A DNA stretch of 64,000 bases. It comes from Guillardia theta CCMP2712. Taxonomy: Eukaryota; Cryptophyceae; Pyrenomonadales; Geminigeraceae. The DNA is taken from assembly GCF_000315625.1 (NCBI RefSeq), contig NW_005434663.1, positions 277,337 through 341,336 on the forward strand. The letters are read 5' to 3'. The translations under genes and the position numbers were made by a program. Numbering within the stretch: position 1 is the first letter of the stretch; every line of letters begins with the position of its first letter. The notes beneath the pieces were generated by a model that saw only the letters and a program-made list of their open reading frames with translations, searched no databases and was not told the origin of the DNA. Below, one piece after another: positions 36,734 through 49,685 of the stretch.

Positions 36734-37726
36734 TCTAGACGATATCTGTTCCAGGGCCACACGCATCGCTCCAGCGAACGAAATGTTTCCACAGCAAGTT
36801 CTTCTGCCAGCGCATGAGGCCCTTGCGGAACACGTCTCTCGCACGTTGCAAAGATCCCAACTTCCTGCAACAGCTGGATCAGCACAAGACAAGAAGACAA
36901 AAGAAAGTCGGACCTGTTCCTCTCGATCTTCAGTCGCTCCAAGAGAGTAAGGTAATCTACTGTCTTGCTGCCTTTGCTCAGTCCTGTAGCACCATCGTCA
37001 GGGCACAAGGAGGAGAGGAAAACAACACGATTATTACGTTGATCTCGCAGAAACTGCGAAAGACGAAGAGGAAGCAGTTGACTCCGAGTGATTGCATTGA
37101 TGAAGTCATCGCAAGGCACAGTTCCGGTCCTGCCGGCCGGTAAGTCTGGTTGATCCGAACAAGAGCAAGTGAAAGAATACTTCATCTCGTCGAGGGGAAC
37201 GAGCAGCCCTTCTAACCTCTCTATCATACCTTCTTTCTGAAAGATCCTGCATTGCATACATGAGACGGAGGTCAGGAATTGAGTGATGGGATGTACCTCA
37301 ACACCTCCTCCCACAGCTGCTCGGTCTTTGCAAGTCGTGGTGTCATCAATGATTGCACATTCTCGACATCGTCGAAGTCTCCGTTGCTTCTCGCATGCGA
37401 ACTCGATTTGGGTGAAACTTCGTCTTTGACCTTCACAGGGCCCATCAATGGAAACTAGAGAGGAGGAACAGGATATGCTTTCTTACCACTGCATGTTGCT
37501 CAGCGCCATTTCGGACGTGCAATTTGCTAGGCGTGTGCTGCTTCAATTGCATATGATGCTGGTGACAATGTGTAAGGGTAACAATATTCCACTACCATTT
37601 GATTACCACGTCCTTGTGGAAGTATCGCTCTTGCGCCCAGATCTTTGGAGCTGATTCCTGCACAAGACAAATCAGAGGAGGCGAGCCTTTCTATCTCGAC
37701 GATGCGCTTACCCCTATGATTGCCAT
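36734..37726 (-). CDS. Unknown basic protein
   Basis: I do not recognise it. About six short exons chain in phase on the minus strand. The start is at 37726 (MAIIG, then GTAAGC), followed by ESAPKIWAQERYFHKDV, an uncertain piece near 37.55 kb, then VKVKDEVSPKSSSHARSN and TPRLAKTEQLWEEVLR. These continue into IFQKEGMIERLEGLLVPLDE, a segment GTVPCDDFINAITRSQLLPL that resembles the second half of an EF-hand, and a Trp-rich basic tail (RDVFRKGLMRWQKNLLWKHF, VRWSDACGPGTDIV). It converges with the LamG/LysM gene: the stops are about 180 bp apart. Opposite-strand frames here lack the phase continuity. Confidence 0.45.
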
Positions 37727-40392
37727 GGTACTCCTCCCTTCTTTGATGCCTTGTCCTTCAGTCCTTCCTCTCACTGGCCCTCTCACACTGACTCCGAGTT
37801 TTCTTGCTGCCGTCCGACTTCTCCCGCTCTCCTCGTTCCTCCTCCTCCTTGTCCGGCTCCTCGACCGGGGCTCCGAGGCTATTTGACGTTCCCGCCCCCT
37901 TGGAACACATCCCTGTAGTAAAGACACAACCGCGCCCTACCGTCGAGATTTTCTACTGCAATATCCTACCGTAGCAAGATTCAGTACAAAGGGGGAACAC
38001 AGTTGAGACTATGGTAGTATCTGAGAATTGAGTCAGAATCTTGTGGTACATTTCCTACACTGGTCAGTACAAATACTGCATGCGGTACTGGTGTACCCCC
38101 GGCCCTACTCTGCCCTACCCGGTAGTACCCCTGGTCCCCACCTTTACCCCTGCATCGCTTTAACCCCTACCACCCTCTTCGATACCCTACCTCTCCATTT
38201 TTTAATTTTACCCACCAGGTCCAAAAGAAAAAGAATTGACCTACCCCCTCTATCTACCCATTACTACCCCCTTTTACTAAAGAGTTCGCTCACCTAGAAA
38301 ATGACTACCCCTGGTATCGTGATCCACCCCCAGTCCGAGAGCCACCCACCCCTTGGCGTTGTCCGCGGGGCCCACCAGTGAAGTTATCTCTTCGCCATTT
38401 GGCAGTTTTGTGTTAAGTTAACTGATATATTGGCTAATTTAACTCAAATCGTTCTCAATTAGCCGAAGTCTCCTTGATCCAGCCTCTTTTCCTTTGTTCG
38501 CGGATTCACATTGTACTACCCCCCTTATCCAGTGTTCGTGTCAGGCATTTAAGGGGTGGGGTACTAATGACGGTCGCTTCGTTGCCTTTCGTGCCTGAAC
38601 CGCCTGCCGCCAAAAGGAGGCCCGGGAGGGGTGGTCAAACCTAGCTAATCCACCCCCGGTAGTAACGGCCTCTTTCACCTGGTAGTCCGAGGGGTCAGTC
38701 GACGTGCGAGGGGGTGGGGTAATCCAACCGGGTACCCCCTTGGGGTCAGATGGTTCCGAAGTTCCGTCGATCAGCAAGGAGGCTCTCGTGGCAGTGAGAC
38801 CGTCCGGATGACCCCACCGAGAGTCAGCCGGAAACAGTTCAAAGGGGGGGTGGGGGGTGGAACCCCTGAGATGACCATGGTCGTTTATTCAAAGTTAAGT
38901 TAAAAACAATAGTCGTGTGCAGCTACGGTGTGACCCCACCCCCATAGGACCGGTCCTAGAGGGGGGCCTTTAAGATAAGGTAGGGTGACTGGCGCCAGGA
39001 CGGCGCCACTTGGGTACCAGGGGGGCAGGTAAAAGGTTCTTAACAACGGAATTAGAAAATCGAGGCCCCTGACTCGAGTAAAGCGACCATGTCACTCGGA
39101 AGTTGGTAGGAGACGGGGGTCTCCAAGAGGTAGTCTGATCACACCGGAGGCTCCGGGTACCATCCGAAGCAGTTCGGGTCTTGAGGCTAGAACGTTGTTT
39201 TTCGTGTCAGCTGCGTGCCGAGGTACCAAATTTACGAGACACAGTAGTACCACTGTACGAGAGCTTTGAATGTACCACCATACTGGTTTGACTACGAACT
39301 TTACCAGGCGCTGCCTGCTGACATTCTTGATATCACAGTACCTATATTGGGCAATTATTTGGTTTGGCAGACAACTACCCGACCCGCCCTCGTGGGGGTC
39401 CAGTGCAGGGATGATAAGGGGGTCGTTGAATTGTGACTCAGTCACGCGAGCACTCGTCACGTCTTTTGATCGGATAGGCTGCTGCGCTTGCAATGACTGG
39501 GTTTCGAGTCTTTTCGTGTCATACGAGGTGTACTGGAATACCCCAGCATCCTGACTCCGCTGAGCGATCACGAGTGCTACTACTACTAGTTCTCTCGAGG
39601 CTTTCGCGCAGCATTCCGACGACGGTTCAGTGTCCCCCTTAATTCTGCTCCCTGAAGCCCTTCCATGGATGAGAGAGTGTACAGACGTCAACGTTCAAAC
39701 GTCCTCCGGGCACGATGTCGCATCACATGCAACTGGGACACTGAGGCTCAGAGAAGAGAGCTCGGTATACGAACTTCAAAACATCATCAAAGTACCTGCT
39801 ATCGCATGAGATATTCCGAGGCTCTTCGTCAGATTGGCAAGCCCGAGCTATCGAGATATCATTGTGATGTATCGTTGATCCCACATTCTCGTCCTGTCGT
39901 TGTTGCCTGGTTCAGAGAATGAGATATCTAACACCACTAAAGAATGATACAAAAAAAAATCTCATACTTTGGCCTCCGGTAACCTGCATTGGTCCCAGTC
40001 AAGCTTGGCCCTCTGACAGCAAAAATCGAGTCCACGTATCGCATATCTAGAGCCTTCCTTCAGGGGGGGGGGGGACAAACTCGTGCTCTTGGTCTGGCCT
40101 GCAGGAGGCAAGCTGGAACGCCTCAGTCTCCGAAGATCCAACGGACGCAGCTCTCCGTTGGCCCTTCCTGAATCTCCCCAAGGAGTCTTACGGCGACATC
40201 ATCTTATCCCTCAGTCACATCTATGAATTCATATCGCAGATTCTCACCTGCTTTCACGGCTGCACGAGCCATCTTAACAGCATCTCCGGAAATGCCATCA
40301 AAGATCCCGCCCATCGACGGTCGTCGCTCGGGGTGGGGACGCAACAAACTCGGCGCAACCTATCTTGCTTCAGTGCTTGAGCAATGCATGGT
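37727..40392. other. Gene-poor stretch with long C- and G-rich tracts
   Basis: No gene is supported over 2.7 kb. 38060-38360 is rich in TACCCC and ACCCCTACC words, 38530-38760 mixes GGGGTGGGGTAC and CCACCCCC, and 38840-39030 has GGGGGGGTGGGGGG, ACCCCACCCCC and GGGTAGGG. A G10 run lies near 40065. A minus-strand frame at about 40315-40220 (GGIFDGISGDAVKMARAAVK) could be an extra 3' exon of the neighbouring kinase or an independent exon. Confidence 0.5.
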
Positions 40393-41534
40393 CTACGAGA
40401 CCTGAAAGATCCATGATCCTCTCATTTCGTCGGGGATGAATCTGCAGCCCTCTCTCTCGTGCTTAGGGTGTGATCGAAAAGAGTCCAACACATGAACCGT
40501 CGGCTTTCCGAGGAGGTCGTCCGATACTGATACTCCAACAGGGTGCAGCACATGCTGCAGCTCTCGAAGGACACCTTCTGTCACGATGCAAGCCTCCGAA
40601 TCCCTGGAGCTCACGACAACTGAGATCTCATCGACGAGAGGCTTTCGGAAAGCTGCTTGGGCTGGTAAGACACACCTCGACAGGTCGACGAGAAGGCAGC
40701 CAACGGCCCACACCTTCGATAATCACAGCAAAATTCAGTTTCGAATGTCTCTTCAAGCATCAGGAATCACAAGATGAAGGAGATCATTACATCGGATTCT
40801 TGTTCGTATCCTTCACGAGCATTCAGCAGTATTTCAGGCGGCCTGTATTGCCTAGAGGGTCGCACGATTGGGTACATGGTGGAAGAGCTTTCCATAGCAT
40901 CGCATGTGCTCTGATTTTCTTCTTTGAATTCAAGCTGCTTCGTCTTCTTTCCACCTTGCCTGACACTTCCTGCCATGCCGAAGTCGCATACCCGCAAGGA
41001 AGACATGCATCCTGCCAGGCTCCTCTTCAGAAGGATGTTTTTGGAGTTGAGGTCACCATGGTAGATAGAACAAGAATGCATGAACGAGACGCCATCTATC
41101 AGCTGTAAACTCAAGCCCTCTGCTTCTTCCCTCAGGAGCGTCTCGGACTCCTCTCCCACCAGGAACTCCAGGAGCGTGCAAGAGCAGAGCTCCATAAGGA
41201 GGTACATCTCCATCAGCGGCTTGCAGCCTTGTTCCCCACCTCCGTGCTTCGTCCCCTCTCTCCGCACACTTCTCAGAGTCACAATGTTCGGGTGCTCCTG
41301 CATTGCTCTCATCGCCGCCACCTCCACCATCGCCCTCCTCCGAAGCAGCACGGTCGGGGTGAAAATCTTCTTCACGGCAACTTGCTCCCCTCCTTTCTCT
41401 CTTCCCCTACAAACGTGACCATAGGCTCCTTCCCCTATCAGCTCTTCGATCACCAGCCCTGAGACTCTCCACCTGCTCCCCCCTCCTCCCCGCGTCCTGA
41501 CCCGGAATGCCTTCCCTTCCTGCGCTACGCTCAT
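40393..41534 (-). CDS. Eukaryotic protein kinase with HGD catalytic loop
   Basis: Exons 41534-40791 and 40713-40393 (77-nt intron) give 354 residues. The kinase domain begins at about residue 30 with glycine loop IGEGAYGHVCRG and the lysine motif VAVKKIF. The hinge is YLLMELCSCTLLEFL. The catalytic loop reads HGDLNSKNILL, so the usual HRD is HGD with the catalytic Asp kept. DFG is intact (CDFGMAGSV), and the APE site is PPEILL. The splice restores subdomain IX (SDVWAVGCLLVDL). The insert between subdomains VIII and IX and the C-lobe (LQHVLHPVGVSVSDDLLGKP) loosely suggest a CMGC kinase. The domain looks short at the C-terminus, so more exons may exist near 40.3 kb. Confidence 0.8.
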
Positions 41535-41970
41535 TCTTGGGGCGCAATACGATTGATAAGCTAAATAAGATAAATAGAAAATCGTAAGCTAAAAGATATT
41601 TGCAGCCCCCCGGGCCATGTAAAGTACTGACCGTTATCCATGCGTAACGGTGCCATGGTAATAGCTGGCCGCCACATGGAGGGGGTGACGGGCATGGAAG
41701 GGGAGACAAGAGGAGAGGCGATGGAGCAGGAGACTTGAGGAGGGATCGTCTTCAAGGAGGAAGGGGAGAGGATGGTCAGAGGCACTGTCTCTTAGTGTTG
41801 GGGAAGAAGGCTGCCGCCGAGAGAACTACCGTGACGAGGCGCTGAGCTGGTTGAACGAGGTGTGGGATCTTGTGACAGGAGGAGGAGAGGGAGGAGGAGA
41901 AGGAAGAGGCTGGTGTTTCTTGTAATGGAAGAGGAGACGATGGTATCGGATCTTCATTCAAGCGCCAGGC

Positions 41971-42757
41971 ATGCCAAGGCCATGCTCTTTTTCAACGGGT
42001 ACTCTACTTGTATTGCGCGTAGTACGACAGTCTGACGTGATTGTCATCAGAACGAACTCTAGGTGGACAGCCAGTTTCAAGAGATTTCTTCACTCGTCTG
42101 TGATGAATGAAGTCTTTTCACGTGGGAGATGGCTGTTGATCCTCCTCCTTATGCAGTCGGGGTCTTCGTTCGTACTCAACTTCTACTCAGCCTTAGTCAA
42201 AGAGCACATAGTTCTGACGCTCTTCCTGACGATGCTGGTCGGTGCCGGGGGGAATGCTGGAGCTCAATCGGCGATGAAAACAATCAAGGACATCTCTTCG
42301 GGAGAGACAGTCTGCTGGAGAAAGACGCTGTGGCATCAAATGCAAGTCTCGCTGTGGTTGGGTTTGATCATGGCAATGGTGGCGTGGGTTAGGGTTTACG
42401 CATTCTATGGAGGGATTTTGAACGCTTGTGCTATTTCTATCAGCTGCTCAATCATCGTCATCACATCTATCATCATCGGTGCAGGTTCGATGTTTTGATC
42501 GTGTTTCCTCGACGGTGAAAGTGACGGAGTCCCGCAGGTTTGCCCTTCCTGATGATCTACTGCGGGCAAGACCCAGTGCACTCTGGCGCTGCAGTGCAGG
42601 TGGGTGTTGAGGGACAGGTGGGAAGAAGATGCAGCTGATGACGTGAGTGCAGGTCTTGATGGACTTGTGGGGTGTTGTTGTCAGTTGTATTGTATGTAGC
42701 ATCATTCTTGGGGCGACCAAGCACCAGGTGAATGGAGAGTTTAAAATGGTTAGTTGA
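41971..42757 (+). CDS. MgtE/SLC41-type Mg2+ transporter, C-terminal membrane domain
   Basis: These exons encode the pore domain of an MgtE/SLC41 divalent-cation channel or transporter. After RGRWLLILLLMQSGSSFVLN comes the family signature region VLTLFLTMLVGAGGNAGAQS (Asn and Gly-rich loop by the pore), then SLWLGLIMAMVAWVRVYAF and ISISCSIIVITSIIIGAG. Two spliced exons follow: GLPFLMIYCGQDPVHSGAAV (about 42539-42599) and VLMDLWGVVVSCIVCSIILG (42653-42757, stop TGA). This matches the usual order of the five-helix domain. The 5' end is unresolved: a plausible upstream exon near 41.83-41.88 kb (EALSWLNEVWDLVT) may belong. No GGGGTA tract separates it from the kinase. Confidence 0.7.
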
Positions 42758-42866
42758 AACCTTGAAGGAAGATGCATTTTTTGAGACAGATGTTCATAAC
42801 AACAACTCTCTTCTCACCATCAGATGATTCTACGTGACCTTTGTTGGTCACCCAACATTCTCTCCT

Positions 42867-44310
42867 TCAGAACTCACAGTTTCCAATGATGTCGTTGTAG
42901 TTGACGAAGAAGGAGCTGAACAGCTTGATGCTGTTCTCAACATCGTGGACTCCGATGGTTTCCCTGATGCTGTGCATGCTCAAAGACGGAATCCCAACAT
43001 CAACGGTGCTGATTCCAGTGCTAGCCGCAACGATCGGCCCGATAGTGCTTCCGCAAGGACAGTCGTTCCGCACCACGAACTCCTGCACGTTGATCCCCGC
43101 ACGCCTTGCGAGCTCTCTGATGACGAAGCCGGTGGTGACGCTAGTGGCATACCGCTGGTTGGTGTTCGTCTTGATCACAGTTCCCTTGTTGAGCAGGGGC
43201 CCATGGTTGGACTCGTGCTTGCTGGCATAGTTGGGGTGCACGGCATGAGCCACGTCAGCTGAGATTATAAAGGATTTCTGAAGGGCAATCTTGTTGTGCT
43301 CCACTAAGTGTTCCGAGTGATACCAGTTGTTCACGCGCTCGACCAGCTCCTTGATGATCGGGCTACCAGCGCCATGCGCACTGGTGGAGCCAACCTCCTC
43401 GTGGTCGAAGCAAACGACGGCGGACACGTAAGGATCTTTGTTGAACTCGGGACTGCTGGTGTAACTGACCAGGGCCTCCAAGGCGGTGAAGCAGTGGGCC
43501 TGATTGTCCAGCCTGGGAGAGCTGAGGAACTCGTTCTTGAGGCCCCAGATCTGTTCAGGTTGAGTGTCATACAGGGTCAGGTCAAGATCCTTGATGGCTG
43601 CTGCCGTGCAACCAAGCTCCTCCGCAAGAGCCGACAGCAGTTCTGGAGCATGGCGGGAGTCTGCTCCCTCCGCCGAGGTCTTGTTCAACTCCTCATTCAC
43701 CATGGCAAGGATAGGTACGAGGTGGGTCTCCTTGTTGAGATCGAGCTTTGCTCGCTCATCGGCAGTCTGCAGATGAATGCACAAACTGGGAATGCGGAGG
43801 ACAGGCCTCTTCATGTGGACAAGCTTCCTCCTGTACACTCCATTCTCCTCCACAATCGCACACCCTGCCAAGGACAACTCCCTGTCGAGCCAAGTATGCC
43901 AAAGTCCACCTCCTGCAGACCGGGGGGGTCAGATGTCCTATGCCAACAAAACACTCCTCACCGTAGCATTCGACTCCAAGCTGCATGTATCCAGACGCAT
44001 TCTTCTTCGACACAGGCTTGACCTTCAGTACAGGGCTGTCTGTGTGGGCTCCGACAATCTTGTATCCACTTCCCTTCTCCATGGCTGCGCTCACTGCAAA
44101 GGCCACGATGGTACTGGCGGCCCTGATGTAGAAGTACTTGCCCGGGGCCGCAGCTTGTCCTTGAAGCTTCCACACGTCGTCCTCTGGCAGTCTCTTGAAG
44201 CCTGCTCGCACAAGCATGTTCGATGCTGTCTCCACCATCTGGTAGGGCGTCGGCGACGCGCGTAGGAAGAGACCGAGTGACTTGGCTGCGTCCATCGCGG
44301 CTTCTGACAC
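42867..44310 (-). CDS. DNPEP: Aspartyl aminopeptidase (M18 metallopeptidase)
   Basis: M18 zinc aminopeptidases remove N-terminal Asp/Glu residues in the cytosol as large tetrahedral dodecamers. Exons 44310-43962 and 43912-42867 (49-nt intron) give 464 residues, the usual length. Metal-site and active-site segments are intact: KIVGAHTDSPVLKVKP, ECYGGGLWHTWLDREL (split by the intron), FDHEEVGSTSAHGAGSP, FIISADVAHAVHPNY, and the final His in STVDVGIPSLSMHSIRET. No targeting peptide is visible: the protein starts MSEAAMDAAKSLGLFLRASP, like the cytosolic enzymes. It converges with the MgtE gene, about 110 bp between stops. Confidence 0.95.
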
Positions 44311-45725
44311 CTCGCAGTTCCCTCATCCCCACTCTGATCAAGTAACCGATGCCATGCAATTAATAACGGAACGTGACCGGCGATCACCGTCACTCACCGG
44401 GCCGCAAATGAGTATCACTATGAGTCTTTTCTCTTCTCGCCGTACGGCCTGTGCGACAGTGTCAGGGTCAAGCCTCCTCTAAAACTTTGAGTAAATCACT
44501 GTGACTATACCAGATCAGAGTATGTCCGAGGCTAGAAACTTGAACCGCCGGAAATTATGATTTACTGATAGCTACTACCAACGCGAGGACCAGTTGTATG
44601 ACTACTGTTGACGATCGTCTCACGACATCTGGTAGGCTACCAACGCGTCGCATGTCTGCTGCCGCCGACAGATGTTGGCGAAGTCATCGATGAGCGCCTG
44701 CCGATGCTTATGAGGCTACATGAACGGGATGTAGGAAGGAGGGACGAAGGATCGATCGCACAAGGGATGGGCTAGGCAAGGAGGGAATGGAGCTGACCTG
44801 GTAGCGCCGGGGATTTCGCTCGACATTCATGTTGCCACTGAGGAACTGCTTCTACAGAGAAGATCAGAGGCGACGGAGAGGAGGACAAGGAGCGGAGGAG
44901 GACCGGAGGACGATAGGAAGCGGAGGAGAGGAGAGGAAGAGGATCAGGAGCGGAGGAGGAGAGGAAGAGGATCAGGAGCGGAGGAGGAGAGGACGGACAT
45001 TACCTTGGTGTCTTCATCGATGTCTTTTGCAGGAAAAGAGGGCCCGAAGAGAGAGTTCTGCAGCCAAGTCTACAGAAAGAGAGCGTGAGGGCTTGCAGGA
45101 CCATGGCGAGGGCGAAGATGACGATCAGAGGGAGAGGAGGGCGACAAGGGGGAAATGGGGACGAGTAGCGGATGCAGGAGTAGAGATAAGCGGGAAGCAA
45201 GGGATTCAGGGAGGGGTCGGGAGTGAGGGAAGAGGTGGAACCTGATGCACGGAGCCAAACTTGGCGTTGAGGTGGAACAGAAGGTGGGCAAGTCGTACCC
45301 TAACAAAGTAGTGAGAGGAAGTGACGATCTCTCCTCCTCCTCCTCCTCCTCCTCCTCCTCCTCCTCCTCCCCGCTCTCGCTCTCAGCCCCTTGCTCCCCT
45401 GCCTCCTCCTCCTCCTCCTCCTCAAGTCTCACATAGCTTCCTTCGGTGCCGTTTCAGCCAGAGCGATGACCAAGTTCTGGACGAGGGACGAGCCGTTGGC
45501 TTCGAACCAATGAGACAGGAAGTTTTCAAAGCTGCAGGCACTTCAGGAGAGGAGACGAAGTAGGAGCGAAGATGGCAGGGGAAAGGTGTTTGAGGAGAGT
45601 GAAGAAAAGAGATATGCGAGAGGCGAGAGGAAAGGACTGCAAAGAAGTGAGGAGAATCAATGAGAAGAGAAGATTGGAGGAAACGAGAGGACGGGAGAGG
45701 TCAGGTGAGGGGACTGGAAGCGTTA
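44311..45725. other. Intergenic stretch with purine-rich and CTC repeats
   Basis: No gene is supported. 44860-45000 is a purine-rich degenerate array (GAGGAGGAGAGGAAGAGGATCAGGAGCG repeats). 45328-45371 and 45405-45424 are (CTC)n runs. Long frames here are composition artefacts. Confidence 0.55.
45328..45371. repeat. (CTC)n microsatellite
   Basis: Roughly fourteen CTC/TCC triplets run in a row, with a shorter partner array at 45405-45424. Confidence 0.9.
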
Positions 45726-48700
45726 CTAGGGGCTGCTCGTGTTGACTACGCGCTCAAAGAAGCTCAGCACAGCCTGCAGGTCAGCGTCATCATGTGCAAG
45801 GGGAGCAAGATGAAGGTGGGAGGGAGAAGAAAAGGGAGGACAGAAGTTGCGGCAGCGAACTTTCACCTGCACGGGATATTTCTCCCTCATCATCACAGTG
45901 ACAAGTGCCAACTGAAAATGGCAGATTTCAACGAGGTGGAAAAACAAGTGGGACGATGGACCTGTAGAGTTGTTTGAAAGGAGGGTTGAGAGACGATGGC
46001 CTGGAACGATTTGGTGAGCCGGAAGCGAGCGAGGAGGAGGAGGAATTGCCTCAGGGCAGAAGATGAGGTATCGATGACACATGTTGAAGAAGCAGGTGGT
46101 GAGATCTGGATTCGACTGTAAACAATGGTGAGCAAGAATGAAAGTGGAGGTGGCAAGGAGGGAAAGACGGGAGTGCGAAAAAGAGAATAGGAAGTTGAGA
46201 GTGTCAAGAGGAGGAGAGAGGAGGGGAGGAGGGGAGGAGGGGAGGAGGAGAGAGGGAGAGGAGGGAGGAGAGCAGAACAGAGAGCGGAAATGAGAAGAGC
46301 GGAAGGGAGGAGAAGATGGATCTCAGGAGGGGAGATGATGGCAAGGTCTTGAGTTTCAGGGAGGAGGAAACAATCGAACACCTCGTGTCCTTTGCTCTGA
46401 GCTATCTCAAACTTGACATGGCTGAGCTGATTGAACAACTCGCCGAACACCCGCGAAGCTCCTTCGATGCCCCCGAAGATCTCGACAGCTTCTTGAGCGA
46501 ACTCGAGACACTTCTCGCTGTCATCATGCTCAGGCGCTCCTTCCCACTAGCTTCTCTCCCCACCTGTGCGAGCTGCGAAAGAGCGACGTTGTCAACTGGA
46601 AGAGATTCTCTACTGCTGGTTGGGTCCTGAGCTTCGCCTGTTTGATCGCCCGTATGAAGGAGCAGCTGATTGCTTCTGCTATGCTGCTGTCCCCCCCGAA
46701 CCGATTTCCAAACGCCTCGAGAACTTCCCAGGCCTTGGAAATGACGGAGACGACGGGGTGAGGACGTTGAGGGCAGGCCGAGAGCTGCTCTTCCCCCACC
46801 TCCAAGAACCTCACCGTCGCTCCCACCAAGTGGATGCAGGAAGCCGCCTCCACCAGCACGCTCGCCTTCACGAACCCAGGGTTGGAGCCGGTCTGATCGA
46901 GGATGTCAGCGAGGCGAGAGAGGAAGGGGGCCATAAGGATATCGAGGTTCGTTTCGATCGCAGGCACTTCGAGCACAGCGATCACTCTGCCCAGACTCTC
47001 CACCACGTCCTGCAGGATCTCCCGAGGGATCCTGTTCATCTCGCTCACGATGCCCTGAACCAGCTGCTGCACCAACGCCGGGTCGCGGAGGTGGAGACAT
47101 CCCCTGGAGCAGACCTCCCGGAAGGCCCGAGCTCCGTACTCGCACGTGTCGGGGTTGACGAGAGAGGGGAGGACGTACTCGAGGGAGGGGCTCAGCAGGG
47201 AAGGATTCTGCGTGAGGCACCTCGAGTAGTTCTCTATGACCTTGAGGGACGAGGCGATGACCAGCTTGTGCTGCGGGATGGAGCGGGTGAAGATGAAGTG
47301 AGTCAGCAAGTTCGTCACTCCCGCTAGCACAGCTTGTCTCTCAGCGTTCCCCGTCAGAGTCGTGAGCTCCCCTCCAATGCAGGAGACCGCGAAAAGGATC
47401 CCCTCTACCACCTGCCAGCTGTTGTTCTGGTGCTTGGCGAGGAGCGAGCACAAGATCCCCAGGTTGTCTGCTTGCAGGCAGACAGAGCAGTTCTGCAGTG
47501 CGTCCTCGACCCTCCTCCTGTACATGTTGAAGTCGTCTGTATCCCCGCTGTCCCAGTCCTCGCAGTCTGCTGGATATAAAGCGCATCTGCCCAAGTTCGT
47601 CACTTTCGCACGTGCACTCGATTGCCGAATCACCGTGTGGCCAAAAGCTCGGAGAGGGAGGAGAAGATCTGTTTCTGAAGGAACTCATGCCTTTCTACCA
47701 TCTCCACAGTCTGCCAGAAGAAGAAGGAGAGTCAATGTGGAGGCAGGAGATTCCATAATGAAAAGAGATTCCTTGATGGAAAGGAGGTTCAACACAAAGA
47801 AGAAAGGGAGTGAAAGCAAGGAGTGGAATGGTAATGAGGTTATGAATACCTGCAAGTCATCGAAATATTCCATCGACACTTCTGATATCCCTGTTGTGAA
47901 TTCGTCAAGTTCAGCTCCGAACAAACAGTGAGCATCGGAAGTCGTACATCTCAGGGTGCTCACTCAAGTAAAAAACACCAAAGATGGAGGGATACTCCGT
48001 CTTTATGAAGAGAGAAGATGCATACAGGAGTGAAGGTCAAGGTCGGAAAGATTACGAAATATCATGAGAGAAGAGAGTGGAGGTACATGGGTCAGCATGG
48101 TAGGGGACGAGCACTGGGGTTGCAGAGGAAGTTTCGGCAGTTATCACCTCTGTTCTTGTGTGCACAAAGCTCCAGCATCACGTTGGCTATCGCAAGGGTC
48201 TCTCCCTATCCATCATACTCAGTATTCGCCATATGTCTGAGCATATTCCCCACCTTCCCGCTGGCCATCAGCGATGGTCTCCTCAGCATTAGGGCCCTTC
48301 CAAGGTTGCAGAACCCCTGCCCATGTCCACTGCGTCAGCTGCAAGGGGCAGGAGAGAGCTCTCCAGCCTCACATCGCAGAACGAGTCGTTGTTTGACATG
48401 ATGGCGTTGTGAAGCAGCGGCTGTAGCTGCGCCATGTCTGCTACCACCTCGAGTATCACCTGCCCCCCAGCAGTCAGCGGCTCCTGCCCACGTTCCCTCC
48501 TGCTGCTTCCTGCACCTGCTCCGGCTCCGGCGGATGCGTCTCATTCACAACAGCCGACTCGAACAGCTCGAGAGCCTCCTGCACCGCCATGGCAGAGGTC
48601 AGGCAGGCAGGCTCCACCGACTCGCCGTCGCACTCACCTTCCCAACGACAGGAGAGGAGGTGAGTTGCTTCACCTGGGAGGAGAGGTCACCGACGTTGAG

Positions 48701-49685
48701 AGCACAGCAAGACAGACAACCATCGGGTAGATTGGGAGCTCCTTGAGGTTCGAGAGGGTCAGCCCGAACTTGCACCACCCTGACAGGGCCTGGCCAACTT
48801 GGTGTCAACATGGCACTTGAACCTCCTGCGCCTTCAAGACCTGCAGGCTTCTCTTCATCAAGTCCTCTCGGTTCGACATGGCGAGGATCGACTATCGTAA
48901 TCAGTCAACGAGTCACCATTGCGATCCTCACGGAGGTTCCCAAACCTGCAGCAGCGCGACCACATGGGATAGAAGCTGCGCAAGCTCCCCCAACGCCTTG
49001 TCCTGCCTGGCCCTCGTGACGCTCCACCTGTGTGCTGATCAGCAATGACGGCAGATGTCTTATCGCCGACCTGTCCCACTCCTGAGGGAGCAGCAAGAAG
49101 AACTCGAGCGCTATCTCAGGCTGCAACGACAGGAAGTTGGGGTTGTCAAGCATCATGGCCTTCAGCTGCCCTTCTGTCTTGGTCAGCTGCAGCCCCAGCT
49201 CCACCAGAGCAAGCGAGATCTTGGTTAGGATCTGGGGGTTTCCGGCTGATGCTGTGTTGAGGAAGACGAGGATGGCATTGAGCAGATGTGACTGGTGAGC
49301 TTGCAGTTAGCATGCTAAGCCCAAAGCTCTCATGGAAGCTGTTTACAGAGAATTCGGTGGAGAGATCTTCTGAGTCGTTCTTCATCTTTTGGTGGAGCGT
49401 GTTGGCAGCAAAGAACTTGACCTCCTGCCGAGAGGACTGCAAAAGCCCGATGGAAATTTCCCATGCCGACTAGAAATCCTTGCTGTCAGAACCTCTCGAG
49501 GCCATGCAGCACTATTACCTTGGTCTGCATGAACTCCACGAGCCACGCGTTTGCTTGCACGACATTCGTCGGGTTCGTGTAGAAAGATATCACCGCATTC
49601 TCCACTTCCTGGACGGTGTACGCATGTCCGGCTGAGAAAATTGTCTCAGTTCCATCGACCACGTGACAACTCGGCTACCTTGCAT
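45726..49685 (-). CDS. TNPO3: Transportin-3 / importin-13 family nuclear import receptor
   Basis: TNPO3/Mtr10 proteins are importin-beta-like HEAT-repeat receptors that carry SR splicing factors into the nucleus with Ran. The N-terminus (49685 down to about 49.1 kb) reads AYTVQEVENAVISFYTNP, then NAWLVEFMQTKSAWEISIGL, then SSRQEVKFFAANTLHQKM, the importin N-terminal pattern. FLLLPQEWDRSAIRHLPSLL follows near 49.1 kb and FWQTVEMVERHEFLQKQIFS near 47.7 kb. The long exon 47.6-46.53 kb holds the acidic DCEDWDSGDTDDFNMYRRRV typical of TNPO3 and HEAT helices (SWQVVEGILFAVSCIGGEL; VLVEAASCIHLVGATVRFLE). C-terminal exons include EAVEIFGGIEGASRVFGELF and end DLQAVLSFFERVVNTSSP. Many exons lie between; 47.95-49.0 kb was not fully joined. 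An alternative start at 49736 adds 17 residues. Confidence 0.8.

Noticed and set aside
46566-47327. 253-residue plus-strand frame
   Set aside because: Shadow of the transportin-3-like HEAT-repeat exon.
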